Source: Streptococcus sp. HMSC034E03
Lineage (GTDB): Bacteria > Bacillota > Bacilli > Lactobacillales > Streptococcaceae
Length of the DNA stretch: 37,703 nucleotides
Assembly: GCF_001811505.1 (NCBI RefSeq)
Contig: NZ_KV804997.1
Coordinates: 57,187-94,889 of the forward strand
Direction of reading: 5' to 3'
In this document: piece by piece, positions 1 to 7,758 of the stretch
Layout: each line of letters begins with the position of its first letter
Numbering within the stretch: the stretch's first letter is position 1
Translations under genes and position numbers: made by a program
Notes under the pieces: model-generated
The model's database searches: none
What the model saw: the letters and a program-made list of their open reading frames with translations, nothing else
Told to the model about the DNA's origin: nothing

Positions 1-81
1 TGTGGATAGAACTGACGAAGTCAGTAACACATGTACGGCAAGGTGAAGCTGACGTAGTTTGAAGAGATTTTCAAAGAGTAT
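1..81 (-). repeat. BOX element, left-truncated (boxA plus part of boxB)
   Basis: Positions 31-81 read as the reverse complement of boxA (TACGGCAAGG, then TTTGAAGAGATTTTC and AGAGTATA), which contains the region used for BOX-PCR typing. Positions 1-30 hold a boxB piece with the small dyad CTGAC-GAA-GTCAG. The element is cut by the window edge, so boxC is not visible. BOX elements are short non-coding mobile repeats that form RNA hairpins. This copy abuts the asnS terminator. Confidence 0.85.
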
Positions 82-103
82 AAAAACGCCAGACGGCGTT
101 TTT
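82..103 (-). terminator. Intrinsic terminator of asnS
   Basis: AAAAACGCC (82-90) pairs with GGCGTTTTT (95-103) around an AGAC loop. Because the stem arms are themselves A- and T-runs, it has a U-tract in both directions. It begins 8 bases beyond the asnS stop codon. Confidence 0.8.
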
Positions 104-110
104 ATGGCTA

Positions 111-1453
111 TTAAGGTTTGATACGGTGCAACATACGTGGGAATGGAATAGCTTCACGGATGTGTTTAGTTCCAGCTGCGAAGGTTACCATACGCTCGAT
201 ACCGATACCAAATCCACCGTGTGGTACTGTACCGTATTTACGAAGGTCAAGGTAGAATTCGTACTCTGTACGATCCATCCCAAGTTCATCCATCTTAGCG
301 ACAAGGGCATCATAGTTTTCCTCACGCATAGAACCACCGATGATTTCTCCGTAACCTTCTGGAGCAAGCAAGTCTGCACAAAGCACGCGCTCTGGATTTC
401 CAGGAACTGGTTTCATGTAGAAGGCCTTGATGGCTGCTGGGTAGTTCATGACAAATGTTGGTACACCAAAGTGGTTTGAGATCCAAGTTTCGTGTGGTGA
501 ACCAAAGTCATCACCATGTTCAAGATGCTCGTAGTCAGCGTCTTCATCATTTTCATGCTCTTGCAAGAGGTCAATGGCTTGATCGTAAGTGATGCGTTTG
601 AATGGCTCTGCAATGTAGCGTTTCAAGAGCTCAGTGTCACGTTCCAAGGTTTCCAAGGCTTGAGGAGCACGATCAAGAACACCTTGAAGCAATGCTTTTA
701 CATAAGCTTCTTGCAAATCAAGTGACTCATCGTGTGTCAAGTATGAGTACTCCGCATCCATCATCCAGAATTCAGTCAAGTGACGACGAGTTTTTGATTT
801 TTCAGCACGGAATACTGGACCAAAGTCAAAGACACGACCAAGAGCCATAGCCCCAGCTTCAAGATAAAGCTGACCAGATTGGCTCAAGTAGGCTGGTGTT
901 CCGAAGTAGTCTGTTTCGAAAAGTTCTGTAGAATCTTCTGCTGCATTTCCTGAAAGAATTGGGCTATCAAATTTCATGAAGCCGTTCTTGTCAAAGAACT
1001 CATAAGTTGCATAAATGATTGCGTTACGGATTTGCATAACAGCGACTTGTTTGCGTGAACGCAACCACAAGTGGCGGTTATCCATCAAGAAGTCTGTTCC
1101 GTGTTCTTTTGGTGTAATTGGGTAGTCTTGAGATTCACCAATCACTTCGATGTCTGTAATGTCCAACTCATAGCCAAACTTAGAACGTTCGTCTTCTTTG
1201 ACAATCCCTGTCACATAAACAGAAGTTTCTTGGCTTAAGCGTTTGATAACATCAAACTTCTCAAGTCCCACTTCTTCACCAAATTTTTCGATAAAGTTTG
1301 GTTTAAAAGCCACACCTTGGAAAAAGGCTGTTCCATCACGCAATTGTAAGAAGGCAATTTTCCCTTTCCTGATTTGTTGGCAACCCAAGCACCGATAGTG
1401 ACTTCTTGACCAACGTAGTCTTTTACTTCGATAATTGTTACACGTTTTGTCAT
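111..1453 (-). pseudogene. asnS: Asparagine--tRNA ligase (AsnRS) with a one-base frameshift near the N-terminus
   Basis: Class II aminoacyl-tRNA synthetase that charges tRNA-Asn. The N-terminal OB-fold begins [18 protein letters not shown]. The catalytic domain has motif 2 ([21 protein letters not shown]) and ends with motif 3 ([10 protein letters not shown]). The intact gene would encode 447 residues, but the reading frame breaks at about codon 31: GGAAAGGGAAAATT is seen where GGAAAAGGGAAAATT would keep the frame, so one A is missing from the run at 1365-1367 of the plus strand. Everything after the break is undamaged, with no other stop. The break lies on G GGA AAA (1358-1364), where a -1 slip would restore exactly the normal protein (see findings). 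The second of two tandem ATGs (1453) is preferred because AAGGAAG lies 7 bases before it. The gene follows the aminotransferase. Loss of AsnRS is usually not tolerated, so sequencing error or frameshifting are both likelier than true loss. Confidence 0.85.
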
Positions 1454-1561
1454 CATTTATCTTCCTTTATTCGTTTAACTTGTCCAAAGACATTATTACT
1501 CATTATTGTACCACAAATAATGCCTGATAGCTAGCTAGTTTGACAGAAATTCCTAAGTTTT

Positions 1562-1596
1562 TAAAAATAAAAACCTCCGTTATTAAGACGAAGGTT
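1562..1596 (-). terminator. Intrinsic terminator after the aminotransferase gene
   Basis: A 9-bp stem with one G-T wobble (1572-1580 with 1588-1596) has a 7-base loop and is followed on the minus strand by TTTTTATTTTT. It begins 8 bases after the aminotransferase stop, so asnS may be transcribed partly by read-through or from its own promoter. Confidence 0.8.
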
Positions 1597-1603
1597 AAAC
1601 TTC

Positions 1604-2782
1604 TTATTTTTCCATAAATTGGTGCAAACGACGAATGGCTTCTTTAAGTGTATCTAGATCTGTCGCATAGCTGAGACGGACATTTTCTGGTGCTCCAAAT
1701 CCAGCACCTGTTATCAAGGCTAAACCAACTTCCTCAAGGATAGCCGTTGTAAATGCTGTTACGTCTGTATAGCCTTTCATCTCCATAGCTTTTTTAACAT
1801 TTGGGAAGAGATAGAAAGCTCCTTGTGGTTTGACAACTTCAAAACCAGGGACTTCACACAAGAGTGGATAGATGGTATTCAAACGTTCTTCAAATGCTTG
1901 ACGCATAACTTCCACAGAATCTTGCGGTCCAGTTAGCGCCTCGATTGTTGCGTATTGTGAAACAGCGGTTAGGTTAGAAGTCGTTTGACCTGTCAATTTG
2001 CTCATGGCAGCAATGATTTCTGGATCACCTACTGCATAACCTATCCGCCAACCAGTCATAGCGTATGCCTTAGACACTCCATTGATGACGATGGTTTGCT
2101 TGCGAATGGCTTCTGATAGACTAGAGATTGGTACAAACTCATTCCCGTTATAGACCAAACGTCCATAAATATCATCTGCTAGGATAAGAATATCATGCTC
2201 AACTGCCCAGTTCCCTATCGCTAACAATTCCTCACGAGAGTATATCATACCAGTAGGATTAGATGGGGAGTTCAGAACCAAGACCTTGGTCTTATCTGTG
2301 CGAGCTGCTTCTAATTGCTCCACAGTTACTTTAAAGTGATTGTCTTCCTTAGCTTGGACAAATACTGGTACACCTTCAGCCATCTTAACCTGATCCCCAT
2401 AGCTGACCCAGTAAGGTGTTGGAATGATAACCTCATCGCCAGGATTAACCACAGCCATAAAGAAAGTATAGAGTGAGAACTTGGCACCAGTCGCAAAAGT
2501 GACTTCGTTTGCCGCTACAGAATATCCATAATAACGTTCAAAATAGGTATTGACCGCTGCTTTTAACTCAGGTAAACCTGAAGCTACCGTATAGAAAGAA
2601 GCACGTCCATCTCGAATAGCCTCAACAGCAGCATCTTGAATATTTTCAGGAGTATGAAAATCGGGCTGACCTAAAGTTAAGAAAAGTACATCTTTTCCTT
2701 CAGCCTTTAATTTCTTTGCTCTTGCATCGCTAGCCAAAGTCACACTTTCTTCCATTTCTAAGACACGTTTAGATAATTTCAT
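1604..2782 (-). CDS. aspB: Pyridoxal-phosphate aminotransferase, aspartate aminotransferase type
   Basis: Class I/II (fold type I) PLP enzyme of 392 residues. It most likely moves the amino group between aspartate/glutamate and their 2-oxo acids in the cytoplasm, supplying aspartate for asparagine, threonine and pyrimidines. Visible hallmarks are the substrate segment TLGQPDFHTPE (about 36-46), the cofactor-stacking TPYWVSY (about 121-127), NSPSNPTG (about 171-178), the PLP phosphate region with DDIYGRLVY, and the Schiff-base lysine in GVSKAYAMTGWRIGYA (about 235-250). Length matches the AspB family. Its start overlaps the end of the DUF5590 gene by 4 bases, so translation is probably coupled. 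The order DUF5590-aminotransferase-asnS is also that of Bacillus ypmB-aspB-asnS, which supports the aspartate assignment. In streptococci it is often called aspC. Exact substrate preference is inferred. Confidence 0.88.
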   Translation of the reverse strand: MKLSKRVLEMEESVTLASDARAKKLKAEGKDVLFLTLGQPDFHTPENIQDAAVEAIRDGRASFYTVASGLPELKAAVNTYFERYYGYSVAANEVTFATGAKFSLYTFFMAVVNPGDEVIIPTPYWVSYGDQVKMAEGVPVFVQAKEDNHFKVTVEQLEAARTDKTKVLVLNSPSNPTGMIYSREELLAIGNWAVEHDILILADDIYGRLVYNGNEFVPISSLSEAIRKQTIVINGVSKAYAMTGWRIGYAVGDPEIIAAMSKLTGQTTSNLTAVSQYATIEALTGPQDSVEVMRQAFEERLNTIYPLLCEVPGFEVVKPQGAFYLFPNVKKAMEMKGYTDVTAFTTAILEEVGLALITGAGFGAPENVRLSYATDLDTLKEAIRRLHQFMEK

Positions 2783-3261
2783 AGTTTCTCCTTTTCGATT
2801 AGGGCACCAGTTTCAAAATCCACTAGATAGTAGTCTCCACCAGACTTGATTTCCCAGACGGGTTTATCAGCATACCGTCCAAAGGTAATCGTGTCAATAT
2901 CAGTTGCTCCTTTTTCTCTGACAACTGCTTCTGCTTTTTCTTGTGAAGTGCCATTTTCTAGTTGATATACGTAAATATTGTTATTACTTTTCTCTATTAA
3001 AACAGCAACTTGTTTTTGATTCTTATCTTGACCAAGAACACTATAATAGCTTTCTAAGCCATTAAAGATATCAACCTGGCTGACCGTTTCTAGATTCGCA
3101 TACTGCTTGGCAAGTTTTTCCCCTTCTACCTTTTCTGTCTGATAAGGCTTCATGCTAAGCCACACCAAATAGAGAAAGGAAGAAGTCACAACTAGAGCCA
3201 GCAAGGTCAAGCCAATACTGTACTGAAATAATAAGGAATTTTTTTCTTTTTTCTGTCTCAT
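2779..3261 (-). CDS. DUF5590 (YpmB-like) membrane-anchored protein
   Basis: Protein of 160 residues with a basic, Lys/Gln-rich cytoplasmic N-terminus (MRQKKEK), one membrane segment at about 12-32, and an outside domain of about 125 residues. The domain ends in a PepSY-like pattern (GRYADKPVWEIK, then YYLVDFETGALIE). This matches the YpmB/DUF5590 family, whose function is not established. It is the first gene of the unit with the aminotransferase and overlaps it by 4 bases. A GTG at 3267 is in frame two codons earlier, but the ATG at 3261 is preferred. No strong Shine-Dalgarno precedes either start, and the predicted transcription start falls almost on the start codon, so the mRNA may have nearly no leader. 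Confidence 0.75.
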   Translation of the reverse strand: MRQKKEKNSLLFQYSIGLTLLALVVTSSFLYLVWLSMKPYQTEKVEGEKLAKQYANLETVSQVDIFNGLESYYSVLGQDKNQKQVAVLIEKSNNNIYVYQLENGTSQEKAEAVVREKGATDIDTITFGRYADKPVWEIKSGGDYYLVDFETGALIEKEKL

Positions 3262-3273
3262 TTTCACTCGTCT

Positions 3274-3302
3274 ATTTTACCATCTATCCTAGTGAATTAC
3301 AA
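3274..3302 (-). promoter_or_regulatory. Promoter of the DUF5590-aspB unit
   Basis: On the minus strand, TTGTAA (3297-3302), a 17-base spacer and TAAAAT (3274-3279) with an upstream TGG (extended -10). The expected start is about 3267, only about 6 bases from the ATG. Confidence 0.6.
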
Positions 3303-3345
3303 GTGAATAAAGGGGAGGATTTAGCACGGAACTTTTCTTATGACA

Positions 3346-3400
3346 GGAGTATATGAAGCTTGAATCATTGATTTCACAGACTTTTCATAATCTCTACTCC
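3346..3400. repeat. Long imperfect inverted repeat, intergenic
   Basis: Nested complementary arms GGAGTA/TACTCC at the ends, then TATGAA/TTCATA, then TGAATCA/TGATTTCA around a near-zero loop. No U-tract follows on either strand, so it does not look like a terminator. It could be a decayed miniature repeat or a 5' structure. It lies upstream of the FMN reductase gene. Confidence 0.4.
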
Positions 3401-3527
3401 TAAAAATAATCTTGACTATCATCGATTTTTATTTTCTGAGCAGATTTCTTGCAAATGATTTTGTTTTGTTGTAACATTGTTTATAACAACAGAGATAACT
3501 CTGATTAAAATCTAAAGGAGACTCCCT

Positions 3528-4076
3528 ATGTCTAAAAAAGTATTATTTATCGTTGGTTCACTTCGTGAAGGTTCTTTCAACCACCAAATGGCGCTAGAAG
3601 CTGAAAAAGCTCTTGCTGAAAATGTTGAAATCAGCTACCTTGACTACTCTACAATTCCTTTATTTAGTCAAGACCTTGAAGTTCCTACACTTCCAGCTGT
3701 TGCTGCTGCACGTGAGGCAGTTCTTACTGCTGATGCTATCTGGATCTTCTCTCCAGTCTACAACTTCTCGATTCCTGGTACAGTGAAAAACTTGCTTGAC
3801 TGGCTTTCACGCGCAATTGACTTGTCTGATACACGCGGAGCATCTGCTCTTCAAGATAAAATCGTTACTGTGTCTTCAGTAGCAAATGCAGGTCATGAAC
3901 AACTCTTTGCAATCTACAAAGACCTCTTGCCATTCATCCGTACACAAGTTGTTGGTGAATTCACTGCAGCTCGTGTCAATGATTCTGCTTGGGCAGATGG
4001 CAAATTAGTTCTTGAAGACAGTGTTGCTTCTTCCCTAAAACAACAAGCTGAAGACTTGGTTCAAGCTATTCAATAA
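3528..4076 (+). CDS. NAD(P)H-dependent FMN reductase / quinone-azo reductase family
   Basis: Flavodoxin-fold protein of 182 residues that probably passes electrons from NAD(P)H via FMN to quinones, azo dyes or metals. The phosphate-binding loop GSLREGSFN is at about 11-19, and the FMN-contacting SPVYNFSIPGTVKNLLDW at about 79-96, both typical of the NADPH-dependent FMN reductase family (PF03358). AAAGGAG lies 6-7 bases before the ATG. It is a single-gene unit with its own terminator. A TTGTTT/TATAAC pair around 3470-3487 could be its promoter, though the spacing (15 bases) is short. The physiological substrate cannot be read from the sequence. Confidence 0.85.
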   Translation: MSKKVLFIVGSLREGSFNHQMALEAEKALAENVEISYLDYSTIPLFSQDLEVPTLPAVAAAREAVLTADAIWIFSPVYNFSIPGTVKNLLDWLSRAIDLSDTRGASALQDKIVTVSSVANAGHEQLFAIYKDLLPFIRTQVVGEFTAARVNDSAWADGKLVLEDSVASSLKQQAEDLVQAIQ

Positions 4077-4086
4077 TTGAATTGAA

Positions 4087-4125
4087 AAAAAGATAGTAGA
4101 AAATGTTAGTTCTACTATCTTTTTC
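4087..4125. terminator. Bidirectional terminator between the FMN reductase and O-antigen-ligase-like genes
   Basis: AGATAGTAGAA (4091-4101) pairs perfectly with TTCTACTATCT (4110-4120), extended by A/T pairs, around an 8-base loop, with U-rich tails on both strands. It serves both convergent genes. Confidence 0.85.
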
Positions 4126-5316
4126 TTAATCAACTAATTCATCAATCATACTATGTTTTAGCGGTAAACTACACATCACTAACAGGAAAATAAAGGATGA
4201 TTGAATCCAAAAGAGAGCCAAATCAAAAATTCCGTGCACAGCTACTACTGTCAAGAAAGAGAGGTAAAGTCCAAGGATAGGACGCTTACTAGGTACTTGA
4301 CTCATATCAATCAACATTCGTACTGGAGTGGCAGAAGCAATCCCCAAGAGAACGGTACCGACAACTCCATAACTCAAAATCGTATCTATATAGATACTGT
4401 GAGCATGTTCATGATAAGGTGCTCCAATACGAGGGAAAGAGTGCATGTAGGTTAGCGGTCCTTCACCCCAGAATGGATTTTGCTTAAACAAGGCCATTCC
4501 AGCATTCCAGATAGAAACACGTTCTTCCATAGATGAATCTAAGGTTCCCATTCGAACACCCAAATCACTTGAAAATAGAAAAGCTAAACCAATCCCAAAA
4601 ACTCCAACACTAAGCCAGAAAGCACGCCAGTTCTTAATAGTTGTGAAGAGATAAATAATCGCTCCAAAGATGATGGCTGGAAAAGCTGTACGATTCTGCG
4701 TAAAGTTTAAACCGAATAAATTAGCAAATATGGCAATCATAGAGAAGATTCGTAACCACCTTAACTTAGTTGTGCTAATTAGGTAAAAGCCAATCATGAT
4801 ACAGAAACAACAGATAATTCCATAGTAATTAGGGTTAAAGAAGGCAACCTCTGCTCGGTTTTGATGCCAAACCTGCATCCGTGGTGAGAGGAAGGTATAA
4901 TCAAATTTCTTTACAATTTGGAAATGTTCCAAAGCTGCAAAGGCTGCTGCAAAGACACTTAAGGCTAATATTCCTTCAATCGTCAACCTGAAAAATTTAG
5001 GAGTCAACTGGGATTGATAGTAGTAAAAGAAGATGGCAAACAGAAACATGGCCACCGAAGAAACTACTCCCATCACATTTTGTGCCAGAAGAGAAATTGC
5101 AGTGCTATAAGCAATAAAAAAGAGCAAGACAGGGTGTTGAGACAAACGTTTCAAGATCCCCTTCATCTCCCCAGTATATACTAACCAAAGTAAGTAAGAG
5201 ATAAAAATAATAACAAAAAGATAAAAAGGAAGAAAAATACTCAGAATAACTCCCAAAAGAAGTCCTTCTTGTTTCGATAAACTTTTTAACTTTTCAATGA
5301 CACCTATTGATTTCAC
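4126..5316 (-). CDS. O-antigen ligase / Wzy-like polytopic membrane protein
   Basis: Very hydrophobic protein of 396 residues with about 10-12 membrane segments. The Wzy_C-type core (PF04932) is recognisable: NRTAFPAIIFGAIIYL in a central helix, then the large outer loop with RVSIWNAGMALFKQNPFWGEGP and HEHAHSIYIDTILSYGVVG. Relatives join glycan repeat units or transfer glycans to acceptors on the outer face of the membrane. The acceptor here is unknown because no glycosyltransferase or flippase lies next to it, so it may act on a cell-wall or capsule-like glycan made elsewhere. The chosen start is GTG at 5316, since AGAAGGAAAGGA ends 6 bases before it. An in-frame GTG at 5343 would add nine residues encoded by the Shine-Dalgarno itself. 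Confidence 0.78.
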   Translation of the reverse strand: MKSIGVIEKLKSLSKQEGLLLGVILSIFLPFYLFVIIFISYLLWLVYTGEMKGILKRLSQHPVLLFFIAYSTAISLLAQNVMGVVSSVAMFLFAIFFYYYQSQLTPKFFRLTIEGILALSVFAAAFAALEHFQIVKKFDYTFLSPRMQVWHQNRAEVAFFNPNYYGIICCFCIMIGFYLISTTKLRWLRIFSMIAIFANLFGLNFTQNRTAFPAIIFGAIIYLFTTIKNWRAFWLSVGVFGIGLAFLFSSDLGVRMGTLDSSMEERVSIWNAGMALFKQNPFWGEGPLTYMHSFPRIGAPYHEHAHSIYIDTILSYGVVGTVLLGIASATPVRMLIDMSQVPSKRPILGLYLSFLTVVAVHGIFDLALFWIQSSFIFLLVMCSLPLKHSMIDELVD

Positions 5317-5489
5317 AACAGATCCTTTCCTTCTGAATATCACATTCAGATAAATAAGTTATTAAAACATTTTACCATTTTTCAAGAGATTTGAAAACCT
5401 CTTTGCCTCTATCATCGTAACTAAAACTGGGTAAAATTTTATAGTTAGCTAAGATTACTCTAAAAAACGCTCTCCCTTTTTTAAAAATA

Positions 5490-5498
5490 TGGTACAAT
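5490..5498 (+). promoter_or_regulatory. Extended -10 promoter of birA
   Basis: TGGTACAAT matches the extended -10 pattern TGnTAnnnT; no good -35 box is seen 17 bases upstream. The start would be about 25 bases before the birA ATG. Confidence 0.5.
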
Positions 5499-5527
5499 AA
5501 ATCTAATTATTCCAGAAAGGGTCTAGC

Positions 5528-6463
5528 ATGAAATCCTACCAAGAAGTCTATAAAATACTAGTTACTGAGACTGATTATCTAAGCGGAGAAAAAATAGCTG
5601 AGAGATTAAACCTATCTCGAACTTCCGTATGGAAGGCGATCCAACGTCTCCAGCAAGAGGGACTGGAGATTGACAGTATCAAAAATCGTGGCTATAAACT
5701 TCTGGACGGTGATCTTATCTTACCTCAGGAAATCGAAGCGAATAGTCCCATTACTGTCCTGTTTAAACCCTCGACTAAATCTACCCAAACCGATGCTAAA
5801 GAGGCTATGGAAGCTGGTTCCAAAGGGGATAGGCTCTACCTTTCCACTAGCCAAACTATGGGACGCGGTCGTTTTCAACGTCCTTATTATTCTCCAGATA
5901 AGGGGGGAATTTACATGTCCCTCCACCTACAACCCAATCTCCCATATCAGAATCTTCCTGCCTATACGCTTCTAACAGCTGGAGCTATCTACAAGGCTAT
6001 CAAAAACCTTAGTTTAATCGACGTGGATATCAAGTGGGTCAATGACATTTATCTGAACCAGAAAAAAATTGCTGGTATTCTAACCGAAGCCATTACTTCC
6101 GTAGAAACTGGACTCGTTACAGATGTTATCATTGGGGTCGGGATCAACTTTTCTATCGCTGAATTTCCAAAGAATCTACAAACTAAAGCTGGAAGCTTAT
6201 TTTCTCAACATACTCCCATTACTCGCAATGAATTAATTGCTGAAATCTGGAAATGTTTCTATGAAACAGAAGACGATGAACTCCTCTATCTCTATAAAAA
6301 ACGCTCAATCGTTTTAGGAAAAGAAGTCTCCTTTAAGCAAGATCACCAAACTATCTCAGGAAAAGCCTGCGACATCTCTGACCAAGGACAACTACAAATA
6401 GAATTACCGACGGGTGAAAAAATATGGCTCCATAGCGGTGAAGTTTCCCTAACTAAATGGTAG
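5528..6463 (+). CDS. birA: Bifunctional biotin--protein ligase / biotin operon repressor
   Basis: Protein of 311 residues. It activates biotin with ATP and attaches it to the carrier lysine of biotin-dependent enzymes. An N-terminal winged helix-turn-helix (about 5-60, GEKIAERLNLSRTSVWKAIQRL) suggests the form that also represses biotin uptake or synthesis genes. The catalytic domain has the biotinyl-AMP loop GRGRFQR at about 113-119 and KWVNDIYLNQKKIAGILTE at about 170-188. The C-terminal SH3-like domain (about 265-310) ends VSLTKW. AGAAAGGG stands 6 bases before the ATG. It is transcribed alone and meets ackA tail to tail at a shared terminator. Confidence 0.93.
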   Translation: MKSYQEVYKILVTETDYLSGEKIAERLNLSRTSVWKAIQRLQQEGLEIDSIKNRGYKLLDGDLILPQEIEANSPITVLFKPSTKSTQTDAKEAMEAGSKGDRLYLSTSQTMGRGRFQRPYYSPDKGGIYMSLHLQPNLPYQNLPAYTLLTAGAIYKAIKNLSLIDVDIKWVNDIYLNQKKIAGILTEAITSVETGLVTDVIIGVGINFSIAEFPKNLQTKAGSLFSQHTPITRNELIAEIWKCFYETEDDELLYLYKKRSIVLGKEVSFKQDHQTISGKACDISDQGQLQIELPTGEKIWLHSGEVSLTKW

Positions 6464-6477
6464 TTCTACCAGATCAA

Positions 6478-6515
6478 AAAAAAATCGACCTTTATTATTG
6501 AAGGTCGATTTTTGA
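6478..6515. terminator. Bidirectional terminator between birA and ackA
   Basis: AATCGACCTT (6483-6492) pairs with AAGGTCGATT (6501-6510) around an 8-base loop, flanked by an A-run and a T-run so it can end transcripts on both strands. An outer AGATCAAAAA/TTTTTGATCT pairing extends the stem. Confidence 0.88.
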
Positions 6516-6519
6516 TCTG

Positions 6520-7710
6520 TTATTTTTTCAAACGTTCAACGTCACGCGCAATGACCAATTCTTCATCCGTTGGAATTACCAGTACACGTACACTTGCTGC
6601 ATCTGTCGAAATATCTCCGGTTGCACCAAAGACATTTTTCTCTGGATCTACATCGCAACCGAACCAAGAAATCCCTGAAATAACATCTTCACGTACATTA
6701 GTAGAATTTTCACCGATACCTGCTGTGAAAATAATAGCATCTGCTCCATTTAGGACTGCAAGGTATTGACCAATATGTTTTTGGATACGGTCAACATACA
6801 TTTCATAAGCCAAAGTAGCATCATGATCTCCTGCATCCATAGCAGCAATCACGTCACGCATATCACTAGATTTACCTGAAACACCCATCAACCCTGACTC
6901 ACGATTGAGGATACGACTGATGTCCTCAGGCTTGTTAAAGTCCTCTGTATATTGCATTAAATAAGGAATGATGGCTGGGTCAATATCCCCTGTACGAGTT
7001 CCCATCATTACACCACCAAGTGGAGTGAATCCCATTGAGGTATCAACAGATTTCCCACCCTTAACAGCTGTAATAGAAGCACCATTACCGATGTGACAAG
7101 TGATTAACTTCAACTCTTCAAGTGGACGACCCAAGAGTTTTGCTGCTTCTTGAGCAACGTACTGATGGCTAGTTCCATGGGCTCCGTACTTACGAACCTT
7201 GTTTTCTGTGTAATATTTTGTTGGTAGAGGATAGCGATAAGCTTTCTCTGGCATTGTTGTATGGAAGGAAGTATCAAAAACAACGACACTCGTAATATCT
7301 GGCAACAATTCTTTGAAGGCACGAATACCCGCAGCATTCGCAGGATTGTGCAATGGAGCAAGAAGACCTAACTCTTCAACTTTTTCAATTACATCACCTT
7401 CCACGACTGTAGACTCTTTGAAGTACTCTCCACCTGCAACGACACGGTGTCCAACACCAGTAATTTCATCATAAGATTTAATAATATCAAAACGAATCAA
7501 GTCATCAAGCAAAATCTTAACTGCCAAAGTATGGTTGTCAATGTCAAGGACTTGTTGTTCTGAGCGACCATCGAACTTAACTGTAGAAATAGAATCTTTC
7601 AATCCAATTCGCTCAATCAACCCTTTTGCAAGCACTTTTTCTTCTGGCATTTGGTAAAGTTGCCATTTCAAGCTAGAGCTTCCAGCGTTAATTGCAATGG
7701 TTTTTGTCAT
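6520..7710 (-). CDS. ackA: Acetate kinase
   Basis: Enzyme of 396 residues converting acetyl phosphate and ADP to acetate and ATP, the ATP-yielding end of mixed-acid and pyruvate-oxidase metabolism. Family signatures are [14 protein letters not shown] (6-19), [11 protein letters not shown] (about 143-153), [10 protein letters not shown] (about 173-182), HIGNGASI (about 206-213) and the C-terminal TAGIGENS. Full length, with no damage. AAAGGGGAAA precedes the ATG. The methyltransferase gene lies 48 bases upstream in the same direction, as in Bacillus (ytxK-ackA). An extended -10 promoter and a candidate CcpA site lie in that gap, so ackA can be transcribed on its own under carbon control. Confidence 0.96.
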   Translation of the reverse strand: MTKTIAINAGSSSLKWQLYQMPEEKVLAKGLIERIGLKDSISTVKFDGRSEQQVLDIDNHTLAVKILLDDLIRFDIIKSYDEITGVGHRVVAGGEYFKESTVVEGDVIEKVEELGLLAPLHNPANAAGIRAFKELLPDITSVVVFDTSFHTTMPEKAYRYPLPTKYYTENKVRKYGAHGTSHQYVAQEAAKLLGRPLEELKLITCHIGNGASITAVKGGKSVDTSMGFTPLGGVMMGTRTGDIDPAIIPYLMQYTEDFNKPEDISRILNRESGLMGVSGKSSDMRDVIAAMDAGDHDATLAYEMYVDRIQKHIGQYLAVLNGADAIIFTAGIGENSTNVREDVISGISWFGCDVDPEKNVFGATGDISTDAASVRVLVIPTDEELVIARDVERLKK

Positions 7711-7722
7711 AATGTTTCCCCT

Positions 7723-7749
7723 TTTTAAGCGTTTTCAACTATTATATCA
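7723..7749 (-). promoter_or_regulatory. ackA promoter (extended -10) with candidate cre site at the transcription start
   Basis: On the minus strand TGATATAAT gives an extended -10 (TATAAT at 7741-7746). Downstream, TTGAAAACGCTTAAAA (7723-7738) fits the CcpA operator consensus WTGNAARCGNWWWCA except at one position, and covers the predicted start. Binding by CcpA is inferred. Confidence 0.5.
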
Positions 7750-7758
7750 AAATTTATA

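Noticed and set aside
126..479. 117-residue plus-strand frame opposite asnS.
   Set aside because: Antisense shadow of a conserved gene, without its own promoter, Shine-Dalgarno or recognisable composition. Other long opposite-strand frames over pyrG, pheT, M42 and AGCS were discarded for the same reason.
3467..3487. TTGTTT/TATAAC as the promoter of the FMN reductase.
   Set aside because: The spacer is 15 bases and alternatives exist; mentioned in the gene entry but not strong enough for a feature.
5317..5343. Earlier in-frame GTG start for the O-antigen-ligase-like gene.
   Set aside because: The nine extra codons contain the purine-rich ribosome binding site of the GTG at 5316.
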